The notes below the pieces were generated by a model, which was given only the letters and a program-made list of their open reading frames with translations, was not told where the DNA came from and did not search any database. From contig NZ_AP018230.1 of the NCBI RefSeq assembly GCF_002368095.1, positions 1 through 64,000 on the forward strand: a stretch of 64,000 nucleotides of DNA. The letters are read 5' to 3'. Source of the DNA: Calothrix parasitica NIES-267 (GTDB taxonomy: Bacteria > Cyanobacteriota > Cyanobacteriia > Cyanobacteriales > Nostocaceae). The translations under genes and the position numbers were made by a program. Positions 8,433 through 17,429 of the stretch are shown here, piece after piece (the stretch's first letter is position 1; every line of letters starts with the position of its first letter).

Positions 8433-9116
8433 ATGTCAATCACATCAAGAAAACAAGAATTCATTAGTAAATCTAAGAAATTTGATTTCAACGAATTTTT
8501 TCCCATCTTGCACGCACCAGAAGATAAAGAATTCTTTTCAAGTAAATTGCATAGCGAGTTTTTTGATATTTCGCGTTTTAAATATCCAAAAGACCCAATA
8601 AAATTGATGGAGAAAGTAGAGAAAAAAGATAGATATGTTTGCCCAGAAGGTAACTTTACTCCAAGCCGCGAATACTCACAATTAGGTCTTAGCTACCAAG
8701 AACAATATTTAATACAAAGAGACTGGTTATTTGAACCGTGGTTTCTTCTACAATTTTGCGATAATTATGCGCTACTTAAGTGCTTAAAATACAACAAAAA
8801 TGCAAGCAAACAGGCATCTTATACTAGTTATAAATGGAAGCATGTCACAGAACATATAGTTGGGAGATATGTAATGAATGGTGCTGCAATTGCTGCTGCT
8901 ATAGCACTTGATATTCCTTCCTTAAATACTGGTGAAATTAATCCTTATCTAGGGGTGAGTGCAAAATCAGAAAAAATTGCTTCTAAATATGCTCAATACG
9001 TTAGAAGGGAAGTTTCGGGACAATACAATTCTATTTATAAGCGCTATGATTGTCGCCTCTGGCGAAGTGATGAGAGGTTACAGAAAAAAGCAGATACTCA
9101 ACAAATAATCTCTTAG
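8433..9116 (+). CDS. Unknown protein, paralog of the 40248-40958 protein
   Basis: A soluble 227-residue protein with no recognised domain. It shares an order of motifs with the protein at 40248: FFP near residue 23, a YPxDPxxLM stretch, the strongest block QRDWLFxPxF followed by QFCDxYxxLxCL, then NGAxIAAAxALD, and a basic C-terminal region. No signal peptide or membrane segment is seen, although the NGAAIAAAIALD helix is hydrophobic. The gene is alone, preceded by the cruciform and followed by a hairpin. Two diverged copies on one replicon suggest a plasmid-adaptive role, but no function can be assigned. ATG at 8433; a GGGGG-rich sequence lies upstream. Confidence 0.75.
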   Translation: MSITSRKQEFISKSKKFDFNEFFPILHAPEDKEFFSSKLHSEFFDISRFKYPKDPIKLMEKVEKKDRYVCPEGNFTPSREYSQLGLSYQEQYLIQRDWLFEPWFLLQFCDNYALLKCLKYNKNASKQASYTSYKWKHVTEHIVGRYVMNGAAIAAAIALDIPSLNTGEINPYLGVSAKSEKIASKYAQYVRREVSGQYNSIYKRYDCRLWRSDERLQKKADTQQIIS

Positions 9117-9152
9117 TTACTCCAAAAAATTGAATTTACTGATTGTAAATAA

Positions 9153-9195
9153 TTACTCATATAAAAGAAAGTATTGTGAATTCTTTTATGAGTAA
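9153..9195. terminator. AT-rich hairpin between convergent genes
   Basis: TTACTCATATAAAAGAA at 9153-9169 pairs with TTCTTTTATGAGTAA at 9181-9195 with a two-base bulge and an 11-base loop. It follows the gene ending at 9116 and faces the 3' side of the relaxase gene. It could end transcription from both directions. Only a weak T-rich tail (AAATTTTCG) follows. Confidence 0.5.
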
Positions 9196-9427
9196 ATTTT
9201 CGCGTCCGGTTTATGACTGTAATATTGCGATTACTGTTTACAATTACTGTGATATCGACAAGTAAAATTACTCTTGTCTCGTGCTTACTATGTGCGAATT
9301 TATTGAGGGAGAGAGTGAGAAAAAGGAGGGAGAATTTTTAGCCGGTAATCTGTAACGGCACTTTGGGAGTAGGAATATAAATAAAATTTAAATTTAAATT
9401 TAATAATAATTGAATTCTAAAATTCGG

Positions 9428-10348
9428 TTATCGTTCAATACCTTTAGATTTTTGTTTCTGTCTTTTCAATTCCTCTTCCTGCTGTTGATGTCTTTGAAAC
9501 ACTTCAAGAGCTAAATTAGGATTAGATATTAGTTTTTTAATCGGTTCCGAATCTCGTTCTGGTTGATAATCTACCCCGCGATGTTTTTGCAACCCATTGA
9601 ACGTATAAGCAGCACCTAAATTAGTACCGCTAAATGCTTGTTCGTCAACGCAATATGAAATCCCTTTTGATTTACCAGTACGAGTAAATCCGGCTCTAAC
9701 TTCAATACCTTTTACCTGCAATCTGGCAATCATTAATGGTAATGTTGGATTATCCAAAGTTGCTTTATTAATCGCTTGTTGTAGCTTCTGCTTTATTGGT
9801 TTTTCTGGTAGAGTTTGGCGCTTACCAGATTCATACTCAAATTGCTCTCTTTCAATACGTTTAACTTGTCCCGTGCTGACTGCTTTTTGTTGTTTATCTC
9901 TGCTTTTTACCTGGAATAAACCATAGTCTTTTTCTATTTCTCTCAGTACCTTTTCTGAGCGTAAATAATCCCAACCATCATGCACTACTTTCCCGGTATC
10001 TAACCTTATGCGACTAGCAACAATATGAATGTGGTCGTTGTCAGTATTTGAATGTCTGAAAATTGCATATTGGTTGCTATCAAATCCCATCTTTTCAAGA
10101 TACTTTTGAGCAATTTCTTTCCATAATTCTTTATCAATATAATCGGATTGTGCAGCGGAGAGAGATACGTGATAAACTGCGCGTTCAACTTCTGGGTTTA
10201 GCTGTCTAGAAATCTTGAATTCTTTTGCTAATTCTCTAGCATTTTGACCGAACATATTCCCACCAATTAATGTACCTTCCGAATCTTGCTCTACATAATC
10301 CAATAAACCCCTAAATCCTCTACCCTTCTTCTGCTTCCCAATCATCAA
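9428..10348 (-). CDS. Relaxase / mobilisation nuclease (PF03432-like)
   Basis: Conjugative relaxase that nicks oriT and pilots the strand. The N-terminus (GRGFRGLLDYV, with a likely catalytic tyrosine near residue 17) and the three-histidine region FRHSNTDNDHIHIVASR (about residues 97-113) are those of the Relaxase/MobA family, probably MOBP. The C-terminal half is basic and contains LRSEKVLREIEKDYGL. At 306 residues it is short compared with relaxases that carry a primase or helicase; it looks like a minimal mobilisation nuclease. Its start overlaps the end of MobC by 29 bases, so the two are translated together. Mobilisable rather than self-transmissible is the likely status, because no type IV secretion genes were seen. 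Confidence 0.88.
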   Translation of the reverse strand: MMIGKQKKGRGFRGLLDYVEQDSEGTLIGGNMFGQNARELAKEFKISRQLNPEVERAVYHVSLSAAQSDYIDKELWKEIAQKYLEKMGFDSNQYAIFRHSNTDNDHIHIVASRIRLDTGKVVHDGWDYLRSEKVLREIEKDYGLFQVKSRDKQQKAVSTGQVKRIEREQFEYESGKRQTLPEKPIKQKLQQAINKATLDNPTLPLMIARLQVKGIEVRAGFTRTGKSKGISYCVDEQAFSGTNLGAAYTFNGLQKHRGVDYQPERDSEPIKKLISNPNLALEVFQRHQQQEEELKRQKQKSKGIER

Positions 10349-10736
10349 CTGAATCCTCTTCTAATTCTTCTGAATCTTCGTCACAATCTATGAGGGAGGT
10401 AAGTTGTCTTCCTACTTCTTTTACTACGTCTAAAAGTTCTTCTAATATTTCTAAATCAACTGGTGGTTGACAACCCATTTTTATAGCAGCATTAGATGCT
10501 TTTGTTAGCTGATTTAAGTTGTTCCCAATTCGACTTAATTCTTGATAAGTTTTAAGCGATATTTTGCTGATTCTTTTAGGTAGTGGTTTACCCAAAGTTA
10601 AACGACGAATCAAAACACTTTGGGGTACTCCAGCATCTTTTGCTTTCATGCGTAACCAATCCAGTTCTAAATCGCTTAATCGAACTTGATAAATGTGTGT
10701 TCGTCTTGTGGCTTTGGATGTACAACGACGTGGCAT
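10320..10736 (-). CDS. mobC: MobC-like relaxosome accessory protein
   Basis: A 138-residue oriT-binding accessory protein. The N-terminal part (TRRTHIYQVRLSDLELDWL) is ribbon-helix-helix-like. The family signature LSRIGNNLNQLTKASN lies in the middle, and the tail is strongly acidic (EDSEELEEDSVDDW). MobC proteins help the relaxase melt oriT. The gene precedes and overlaps the relaxase gene. The 110 bases just upstream contain an inverted repeat proposed here as oriT. The ATG at 10736 is followed by basic residues typical for the family. Confidence 0.85.
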   Translation of the reverse strand: MPRRCTSKATRRTHIYQVRLSDLELDWLRMKAKDAGVPQSVLIRRLTLGKPLPKRISKISLKTYQELSRIGNNLNQLTKASNAAIKMGCQPPVDLEILEELLDVVKEVGRQLTSLIDCDEDSEELEEDSVDDWEAEEG

Positions 10737-10740
10737 AAAA

Positions 10741-10811
10741 AACGAGTAAGAACGAGTATTTTTGACGTTACCTCCGCTGGGGGTTTCTTAAGGGGGACAC
10801 TCCCACTTAAG
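10741..10811. other. oriT: Candidate origin of transfer upstream of mobC
   Basis: Directly upstream of mobC lie a tandem AACGAGTA (10741-10748 and 10751-10758) and an inverted repeat, CTTAAGGGGGA at 10787-10797 with TCCCACTTAAG at 10801-10811 (10 of 11 pairs, three-base loop). Relaxases of this class nick next to inverted repeats close to their mob genes. The position and symmetry support oriT; no known nic consensus could be matched. Confidence 0.45.
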
Positions 10812-10879
10812 CGAGCCTGCCATCCGAGCGTAGCGAGGTTTAGCGCTAGCTAAAAGGCATGGCTCGCTCCCAACCCACG

Positions 10880-11010
10880 CGCCGGGAAGACGAGAGGAGT
10901 AGGGGAACCGGGAGTCGGGGGAGAACGAGAAACTGGGGAGTGGGGAACCGGGGGAGACGAGGACTTGAGAGAACCGAGAACCGGAGACAACCGAGAAGAG
11001 TAGAAGAACC
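10880..11010. repeat. Purine-rich, G-run low-complexity stretch
   Basis: The plus strand here is almost all G and A, with repeated GGGGAACCGGG (at 10902 and 10942) and GGGGAGTGGGG-like runs. Several runs of four or more G could form quadruplexes. It resembles the short tandem GGGGAGT-type repeats scattered in filamentous cyanobacterial genomes. Short ORFs across it have biased composition and are not believed. Confidence 0.6.
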
Positions 11011-11059
11011 CATACGCCGGGGAGAAGTTGTTAATGGGCGGCATACGAGCGCCGCCACG

Positions 11060-11529
11060 CACTAAAAAAACTAAGGGTTTGGAGTAACGCTCTACGACTA
11101 ACAAATCCGTCAATCATAAAACAAGTGAGAAGACAAAAAGATTGAAATACTTCACGCGGGTGTTCTACAAGAATCTAACACTATTTATATAGAGCAAGAT
11201 TCGTATTTAAATACTAAAAAGTCATAGGAGATATTGATGATATTAGATAAATTTTTATTAACGGATTAAATTCAATAGTTCAACGACTTTAATCGAAAAA
11301 CATCTGCCAAAAGTAAGATAATACTTTTAATTTATTTTCTTTAAAATATATCTATAACAAGCTCACTTTTTTAGACAATAGCTGACAGATTTATAAATAT
11401 TTTTTGAGAGAGGATAAAAAGCAAATGCGATGTCATAGAGAAAGATAAAAACAACGACACTATTCGTATTTAAGATAAAAAAAATCCATATGATTATTAG
11501 TCAAAACTGGAGGTAAGCAAATAGATACG
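11060..11529. other. AT-rich leader region before the 11530 gene
   Basis: About 470 bases of AT-rich sequence with no credible ORF, between the mob region and the gene at 11530. It ends with a clear ribosome-binding site, GGAGG at about 11510. Promoters for the rightward operon probably lie here; no clean sigma-70 pair was identified. Confidence 0.4.
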
Positions 11530-12066
11530 GTGACTACATCACAACAAGAATCGGACAGGATTGATAAGGATTTGATTCCGGAAGCTATCAACGCATTAAA
11601 GGAATTGAAACCGAAGGAGCTACCGGATGTTTCTGCTAAGGAAGCTATTCGTCAAATGAGACGTTATATAAATGGTGCTTTGAAGAAGAATTATACCTAC
11701 GACGAAATTGCGGAGGTTTTATCTGGATTAGATATTAATATTAGCGGTAGCCGATTGAAGTATTTATTAAATGAGGTTAATAAAAATACTCGTCGTAAAA
11801 AGAAGAAGACAGCAGAAGCAGAAGGAACTGAAATAGAGAAGGGAGAAGAGAGTACTTTTAATCAAGGAGATGTTGAATCGAGTAAACCAATTGAGAACGG
11901 AAATAAAAGGAATTTGAAGGGACGAACAACACGGTCAAAGAAAGTAAAATCTCAGCAAGAAAATAGAATAAATACTCAGCCGGTAAAAAACAATAAAAAA
12001 GATTTAATTTCTCAAGATAACGCACATAGTTTTCAGCCTCAAGTCTATAGTGATGATGATTTATGA
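11530..12066 (+). CDS. Basic DNA-binding-like protein of the mobilisation operon
   Basis: A 178-residue protein. Residues about 25-85 form a compact helical domain (AIRQMRRYINGALKKNYTYD, then EIAEVLSGLDINISGSRLKYLL) that reads like a HTH module of plasmid mobilisation or regulatory proteins. The remainder is highly charged and low in complexity (RRKKKK, then glutamate-rich and lysine-rich stretches), probably disordered. The GTG start at 11530 follows GGAGGTAAG. The stop overlaps the next gene's start as ATGA (12063-12066), which indicates translational coupling with the ParA-like ATPase. A DNA-binding adaptor for the ATPase is the best guess. No named family was recognised with certainty. 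Confidence 0.7.
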   Translation: MTTSQQESDRIDKDLIPEAINALKELKPKELPDVSAKEAIRQMRRYINGALKKNYTYDEIAEVLSGLDINISGSRLKYLLNEVNKNTRRKKKKTAEAEGTEIEKGEESTFNQGDVESSKPIENGNKRNLKGRTTRSKKVKSQQENRINTQPVKNNKKDLISQDNAHSFQPQVYSDDDL

Positions 12067-12836
12067 CTAAAGCTAAAAGTACTAATTCAAAGTCAAATTC
12101 AAAGTCAAATAAAAAATCACAAACTTTGAAAAGAATTGTGATGATTACGGGTGATAAGGGCGGCACCGGAAAAAGTGTAGTAGCGCGAATACTTTTAGAT
12201 ATTTATCGCTCTAAAAATATCAATTGTATTGCTTACGAATGTGACCCATCAAATCCACAATTATGGAGACACTATAATCAAGTTTCTTCTGGAGTCAAAA
12301 CTTTGAAGCTAAATCAAAGAGGTGGAGCGGATGCATTACAAGATGATTTAATTTCTTTTTCTCCTCAAGTTTCTTTGGTGGATTTACCAGCTGGTGCTGC
12401 TGAATATTTTGAAAGTTTAGCTGACGATATTCATTTATTTCAGAATGCAGAACGTTTGGGATATCGCATCACGATGGTCAGCGTTTTGGGAAGGGTGAAA
12501 GATTCGGTGGTGCAATTGAAAAGATTGTTGGAGTTTTGTAGCAATCGGGTAGATTATGTGCTGGTCAAAAATTTGTATTGGGGTACTGGTGATAAGTTTA
12601 CTCGTTACAACAATTCCAAAGCTCGGCAGACAGCATTATCTTATGGTGCAATCGAGTTGGAATTACCAGAACTTTTTGACGATATTTTTGATTTCATTGA
12701 CTCGAATGATTTGTCCTTCTCCGAAGCGTTGGAACATGAAGCTCTTACATTGAGCAATCAGTCGAGATTATTTGGGTGGGTGGACACAGCTAAAAGTAAC
12801 TTTTCAAAAGCAGAAATTCAGTTAGGACTTAAGTAA
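12063..12836 (+). CDS. ParA/MinD-superfamily P-loop ATPase, mobilisation type
   Basis: A 257-residue deviant Walker A ATPase (VMITGDKGGTGKSVVARILL) with a conserved YECDPSNPQLWRHY in the place of the switch I aspartate and a Walker B-like VSLVDLPAGAAEY. A polar, serine- and lysine-rich extension of about 22 residues precedes the fold. Related single-domain ATPases (VirC1, TraL) recruit relaxosomes to the transfer apparatus or the pole. Its location in the mob region and coupling to the upstream DNA-binding-like gene favour that role over plasmid partition, for which two other systems are present in this window. Confidence 0.75.
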   Translation: MTKAKSTNSKSNSKSNKKSQTLKRIVMITGDKGGTGKSVVARILLDIYRSKNINCIAYECDPSNPQLWRHYNQVSSGVKTLKLNQRGGADALQDDLISFSPQVSLVDLPAGAAEYFESLADDIHLFQNAERLGYRITMVSVLGRVKDSVVQLKRLLEFCSNRVDYVLVKNLYWGTGDKFTRYNNSKARQTALSYGAIELELPELFDDIFDFIDSNDLSFSEALEHEALTLSNQSRLFGWVDTAKSNFSKAEIQLGLK

Positions 12837-13143
12837 ATCGAAACTGGAACCTCAACCCGATTGCAACCAGCGTTTCAATAGGTCCACCACATTTTTGAGC
12901 ATATTTCTAAGAAAAAAATAAAAATCTTCAATTGGTTAAAAGTCATACCCAACAAGCATTTTGGCAGTTATCTAAATTCCTTAGCGTACAATTTTCCCAA
13001 ATTTTTTAGTCCCGAAGAAAGTATATTGCAATTTTTCAACACCACAACCATATAAAAAAGATTTTTCATGTGAGCTAACAGGAATGACTTTTAAAGGTAA
13101 AAAACAATCATTTCAATAAGAATTTTTCATGTGAGGTAAATCA
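12837..13143. other. Intergenic; contains a 21-base motif repeated at 39928
   Basis: Three hundred bases between the ATPase and the next gene. CCTTAGCGTACAATTTTCCC at 12979 recurs with one mismatch at 39928-39948 in the remnant-rich region. A partial internal duplication (TTTTTCATGTGAG followed by a sequence like the next gene's start) occurs at about 13060-13140. No ORF is supported. Confidence 0.5.
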
Positions 13144-14067
13144 ATGACTTCTAAAGGTAAAAAACAACCATCCCATTTAGACAAGTTGTTAAATGACAAA
13201 CCACCAGAATTCCAAGCCAAGGTGTTGCGCTTTGCGGTGGATTCAGGGATGCAACCGGAAGACCCAGCGTTTCGCTTGGTGCAATACATCGGTTACTTAG
13301 CACAACTGACAGAAACAGCCCCAGATGAGTGGAAGCAGTTATTTGAAGAACTTCAAGAGGAGTTAGACGATTGGACGGAACTAACAGCGGAGCAGCTGAA
13401 AGCAGCAGCGGACCAAAGCGAAACAATCAACAATTTAGCGACCTCCTGCAACAAGCTTGGGTCAGCATTGAACGCACTCGATTTAACATCTCAGCAACAG
13501 TCGGAGCAATTGAAGAACTTGAGCGAAATCTCACCGCTTTTGAGAAACGTCGCGCAAGAAATACTGACACTGAAAAAACAGTTGGTGAGCTTGAACCAAG
13601 TATTGAGGAACAATCAACCATTGAGCATGGAGTTGAGCCAATACCAGATGCATCAATTGACGACTTATCACAACGACGAGTTGACCAAGATAAGGAGGGA
13701 GACAGAGGACTTAGCGAGATACCAGAAGAAGATAGCGTCTACCATAGTGCAGCGCCAAAAGATAGGGATATCAAGAATTTGGGAACGAGTAAAAAACAGG
13801 ATTTTGGACTTGATTTGTAGTGTAGATTGGTGGGTTATGGTAACGGGGTACTTAGTATTAATGCTAATTTTTTCTTTGGAATTAGCAGTAGTTACAAGAG
13901 CGGTTTTTGCAATTTCACCACCGTCAGCATTATCGCGCATTGAACGGAACCAGATTTCTAAAACCTTTGAGCAAGTCGGATATGCGTATACAAAACTTCA
14001 AAGAATTGAGAACCACATAGGTAGTAATCCCAACTCAAAACCGCAGCCAAAACCAAAAAACAATTAA
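13144..14067 (+). CDS. Coiled-coil protein with one TM segment (DUF6753-like)
   Basis: A 307-residue protein. Residues 1-75 form a conserved domain (HLDKLLNDKPPEFQAKVLRF and QYIGYLAQLTETAPDEW), which resembles a cyanobacterial family I recall as DUF6753. Residues about 85-205 are predicted coiled coil, then a TM segment (WWVMVTGYLVLMLIFSLELA, about 225-250) and a polar tail. It may anchor a DNA or protein complex to the membrane; the function is unknown. The ATG follows a GTGAGGTAA sequence. The last 17 codons lie in an 85-base segment that is tandemly duplicated just after. An overlapping 149-codon frame at 13371-13820 is treated as a shadow. Confidence 0.75.
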   Translation: MTSKGKKQPSHLDKLLNDKPPEFQAKVLRFAVDSGMQPEDPAFRLVQYIGYLAQLTETAPDEWKQLFEELQEELDDWTELTAEQLKAAADQSETINNLATSCNKLGSALNALDLTSQQQSEQLKNLSEISPLLRNVAQEILTLKKQLVSLNQVLRNNQPLSMELSQYQMHQLTTYHNDELTKIRRETEDLARYQKKIASTIVQRQKIGISRIWERVKNRILDLICSVDWWVMVTGYLVLMLIFSLELAVVTRAVFAISPPSALSRIERNQISKTFEQVGYAYTKLQRIENHIGSNPNSKPQPKPKNN

Positions 14068-14186
14068 CCACAAGTCAACGTCTCTTGACACAAAACTCAA
14101 TATAGGTAGTAATCCCAACTCAAAACCGCAGCCAAAACCAAAAAACAATTAACCACAAGTTAACGTCTCTTTACACCAAACTCAAT
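14017..14186. repeat. 85-bp tandem duplication spanning a gene end
   Basis: The segment 14017-14101 (last codons, stop and following bases of the preceding gene) is repeated at 14102-14186 with only a few differences. The second copy is out of any gene. This looks like a recent slip or unequal crossover. Confidence 0.9.
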
Positions 14187-14456
14187 TCAGAAGAATGCAG
14201 AAGTAAGCAGGTTGGAGAAGAACGTCAGTTCGGGTATATAAGTTATTTTGCTCTTAGTAGCAGCCTTTTTTCGCCCCTTCCAACGTAATCCCGGTTTATA
14301 GATACTATTTCCAAGTAACGATAAAACAAGGGTTTAAAATCCCTCACTCAAGTTGGAATTAAGATGGAGAAAAGTCCACAACCTAATTCTTCCACCTCCC
14401 TCGCGGCGGTAAATTAAAGCCAAATTAACGTCTGAGAAAAACAATGAATATCTGTT
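14187..14456. other. Intergenic between convergent genes
   Basis: A 270-base interval with no ORF. No strong hairpin with a T-run was seen, so the terminator for either gene is not identified. Confidence 0.4.
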
Positions 14457-17429
14457 TTAAAGTCCAAGCCAAGGTCGTAAGTTACCGCGTTTAACTTTAA
14501 GTAAACTACCTCCTTGGGTACGAACTCTTACTTCTCGGCTACCGCTTCTAGCTTCCATAATTTCTACTCGTTCTCCGTTATATTCAGCATCTCGGTTTAA
14601 ACCAACTTTCCAAGCACGATTAGCAGCTTCCTTTATGTGCTTGATTTGTTCGGGGGTATAGTTGGCAGTTTCGGCAATTAATTCACTCTCCGACACTGCA
14701 AGGACTAATTTACCCAACTCGTACTTATTATCCCAAACTTCGACAATCCGCTGCTGTAAGGTTTGGGTTTCTGGGGTATTGGGAATAGTTTGATTTTCCC
14801 CACTTTCTTGTGACGACCTTTGTGTCACCTGTTGTGACGACCTTTCAAAATCCCCAAATCCCCGTCCTGGGTCGCTTTGGACAACTTCGTGACAACTAGG
14901 GGGTGAAAATTTTTCATTTATTACTTGTTCCTCGCAATTTACATTTGGATGATGACTCTCTTGTGAAAACTTTTGGATAGGAAGGTTGTCACAGCTGTCA
15001 CAATGCTTATCCAGCTTTGGTTCTGGGTTGTCACAATTTAAGTCACTGTGTTGACAATCTTTTGTCACAGTAGATAAATCTTCTTTGATTGAGGAATTCT
15101 GCTCTTTGGTTACAGTAGATAAATCTTCTTTGATTGAGAATTCCTGCTCTTTGGTTACAGTAGATAAATCTTCTTTGATTGAGAATTCCTGCTCTTTGGT
15201 TACAGTAGATAAATCTTCTTTGACTGAGAACTGCTGTTCTTTGGAAAATTTCGATAATTCTTCTTCAATTGAGAAATGCTGCTCTCCTGTAAACTTCAGT
15301 CGCAATCCCTTAATACAGCGTTTCCCCGTACCCGATTTTCTGTGATAATCTACTTCCCATCCCAACACTTGCTGGCAAAGCTCTACTAAGTCCCCTGAGA
15401 AGTTATTCTTACCCTTGGCTTGTAATCCCGACTTACGGCAATATAACGAGTAACTACCAAATAAAGTAGATATGGTTGGGTCGTAATCACCACTTCCCCA
15501 TTCCTCGCGGTCAGAACCGATTTGGGTAGCAGCAGTTTCTTCATAAATAACGTGTTCGTTTACCCAAGCCGCAATTGAATCGGTACGAATTGCTGATTCC
15601 CACAAAGTTAAATTGAGCTTTTTACCAATTCCTTTTAATACGCGGGTAATGGCATCATTAGAAATTGACATCAAATACTTGGTAAATGCGCTGAGTTCTG
15701 GTTCAAATTCTTTTCTTAAATCGCGGGTAGTTTGAGGAACGTTATCAAATAACACCATTAATACTCTGCGATTTAACCAGCTTCCCATCCCATGAAATAT
15801 GCTCTTATTGGAGCCTACAACAGCTAAACCGGGGAATCTAAAGTCAACGCCATCTTGGTATAACTTTCTACCAGACAAGTTATCTTGTCCCGTCATGCGT
15901 TTAAAATTACTCAATTTTTTCCCGACTTTATCTTGGTCTGGGAATAACACTAATCTTTTACCAATCAACCGCGCTACTTCATGTTTATCATTGAGTTGTT
16001 CTATTGAACCGTTCCAGGTGTTTTGACTGCCAATTAAATCGGACAGTAAGGTCATGTAGGTTGATTTACCAGTTCCCCCCGGACCAATTAAATGCAAGAA
16101 TTTCTGGAGGTCGCAGCGTCCCCTTAGTATTGCTGCTGCAAAATGAATTAATATTTCTTTATCCCGTGGCGATTTGGTGGCTTCATCCAACCAATCATCA
16201 ATTGTTTTCCAACCGTTTTCATTATCTTTAGTGTGGAAATTTCTCGGTAAGCACCAAGTAAGCCTGTGTTCGGGAGAATGTTCCAGGAATTGGTTCGTTT
16301 TTAGATTGTAAATGCCATCGGTAAAAGGTAATAAGTCGGGATTTTCTTCCCAAGTGCGTTCAAATAGCTTGTAAAGCAATATATCCTTGGTATTGGTGAT
16401 ATATCTACTCGATTTAATCCCTCTAATGCCTTTCTTTTCTATAAGTCGGTAAACGCTGGATTCAATATACTTATTGCTTACCGGAGTCCATACTCCTTGA
16501 CGCTCTAGTCCGTATTCCATCCAAATACTGTGTTGGTTGTTGTAAATTAATCTTTCTCCGTATTTTTCGGCGATTTCTCTACCTAGTACGTCAATTGTGG
16601 GATTTTGATTTTTTTGGTCAGCAGGTAAGCTATCCTTAAATTGCTTCTCCCAGGTTTCTATGGTTTGCGCTTTGGCTAAAACGTTGGTTCTAAAAGCGTC
16701 AGCACCATTATTTTGAATGTAATCGTCCATGCCTTTACCTTCCTCTTGTGACCATAATCCAGTGACCGAATATATTGGTACGTCAAATTTTTTCAGCTGA
16801 TGGGCTAATTTCAATTGCGCCCAGGACACGTTTTTATTGGTTATGCTGTCCGCGTCAAAAGCCAAAATAAATCCAAAACTGGCGCGAGCGAATTTTTCCA
16901 GAGTAGCTACTAAAAATCTTTTACCCTGTGGGTCGTTTTTACTGGGTGTTAGCCCTTGTTCTACTCCTGGAATGGAAATTGTGGGAATTTCGTTACTACA
17001 GCCTGCAATCGCTTTAAACAAGCCTTCCGTTATCACCAAGCAGGGGCAACCGTTGATTATGTAACAAATCTTTGCTAACTCATCTAAGTTTTTCCAATAT
17101 TCCGGATTGTGGGGATTATTGGGCAAGGAAGCATCGTATTCGCCTAGTGGATTGCGATATCTTGGTGCTTTCTCTTTTGGTTTATTTTCATTTCGCCACT
17201 TATTATCAGGTCGTAGCTGTCCGACGAAATTATCTCCTTCCAGCCAAACCCCACCAGATTTAGCTATGTAGCCCAGTAGCTCCGATGCTTCTGAGGCTGT
17301 GACGGTACGACAATTAGCTGTAATCCAGGCTGGGTCTAGTCCGCGTTCGGTGGAGCATTCTCTGTAGTGTTTGTCGTTGAGGCGATTGGTGGAAGTTTGT
17401 TGGGTTTTGGTTAGTACGGTAGCGTTCAT
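14457..17429 (-). CDS. Plasmid replication primase-helicase (DUF3854 / D5-like)
   Basis: Probable replication initiator, 990 residues from the ATG at 17429, which has GGAG eight bases upstream; a GTG at 17486 would add 19 residues. The N-terminal TOPRIM-like DUF3854 region carries CLVITEGLFKAIAG and FILAFDADS. A linker region with AEKYGERLIYNNQHSIWMEY follows, then an SF3/P4-D5-type helicase with Walker A LIGPGGTGKSTYM (near residue 455) and Walker B-like KRLVLFPDQDK. A C-terminal low-complexity segment has five 15-residue repeats (about 713-789), and the end is basic. Such proteins prime and unwind the plasmid origin. It faces the mob operon tail to tail. A long AT-rich gap lies upstream, where an origin may be. 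Confidence 0.85.
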   Translation of the reverse strand: MNATVLTKTQQTSTNRLNDKHYRECSTERGLDPAWITANCRTVTASEASELLGYIAKSGGVWLEGDNFVGQLRPDNKWRNENKPKEKAPRYRNPLGEYDASLPNNPHNPEYWKNLDELAKICYIINGCPCLVITEGLFKAIAGCSNEIPTISIPGVEQGLTPSKNDPQGKRFLVATLEKFARASFGFILAFDADSITNKNVSWAQLKLAHQLKKFDVPIYSVTGLWSQEEGKGMDDYIQNNGADAFRTNVLAKAQTIETWEKQFKDSLPADQKNQNPTIDVLGREIAEKYGERLIYNNQHSIWMEYGLERQGVWTPVSNKYIESSVYRLIEKKGIRGIKSSRYITNTKDILLYKLFERTWEENPDLLPFTDGIYNLKTNQFLEHSPEHRLTWCLPRNFHTKDNENGWKTIDDWLDEATKSPRDKEILIHFAAAILRGRCDLQKFLHLIGPGGTGKSTYMTLLSDLIGSQNTWNGSIEQLNDKHEVARLIGKRLVLFPDQDKVGKKLSNFKRMTGQDNLSGRKLYQDGVDFRFPGLAVVGSNKSIFHGMGSWLNRRVLMVLFDNVPQTTRDLRKEFEPELSAFTKYLMSISNDAITRVLKGIGKKLNLTLWESAIRTDSIAAWVNEHVIYEETAATQIGSDREEWGSGDYDPTISTLFGSYSLYCRKSGLQAKGKNNFSGDLVELCQQVLGWEVDYHRKSGTGKRCIKGLRLKFTGEQHFSIEEELSKFSKEQQFSVKEDLSTVTKEQEFSIKEDLSTVTKEQEFSIKEDLSTVTKEQNSSIKEDLSTVTKDCQHSDLNCDNPEPKLDKHCDSCDNLPIQKFSQESHHPNVNCEEQVINEKFSPPSCHEVVQSDPGRGFGDFERSSQQVTQRSSQESGENQTIPNTPETQTLQQRIVEVWDNKYELGKLVLAVSESELIAETANYTPEQIKHIKEAANRAWKVGLNRDAEYNGERVEIMEARSGSREVRVRTQGGSLLKVKRGNLRPWLGL
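15061..15290. repeat. 45-bp in-frame tandem repeat within the primase-helicase gene
   Basis: Four near-identical 45-base units start at 15071, 15116, 15161 and 15206, with a degenerate fifth near 15251. Each encodes a KEDLSTVTKEQEFSI-type 15-residue block. The segment separates the helicase from the C-terminal tail and may act as a flexible spacer of variable length. Confidence 0.9.

Noticed and set aside
13371-13820. 149-codon overlapping plus-strand frame inside the coiled-coil gene
   Set aside because: No ribosome-binding site or family likeness; its charged composition follows from the coiled-coil codons in the other frame. A dual-coding gene cannot be fully excluded.
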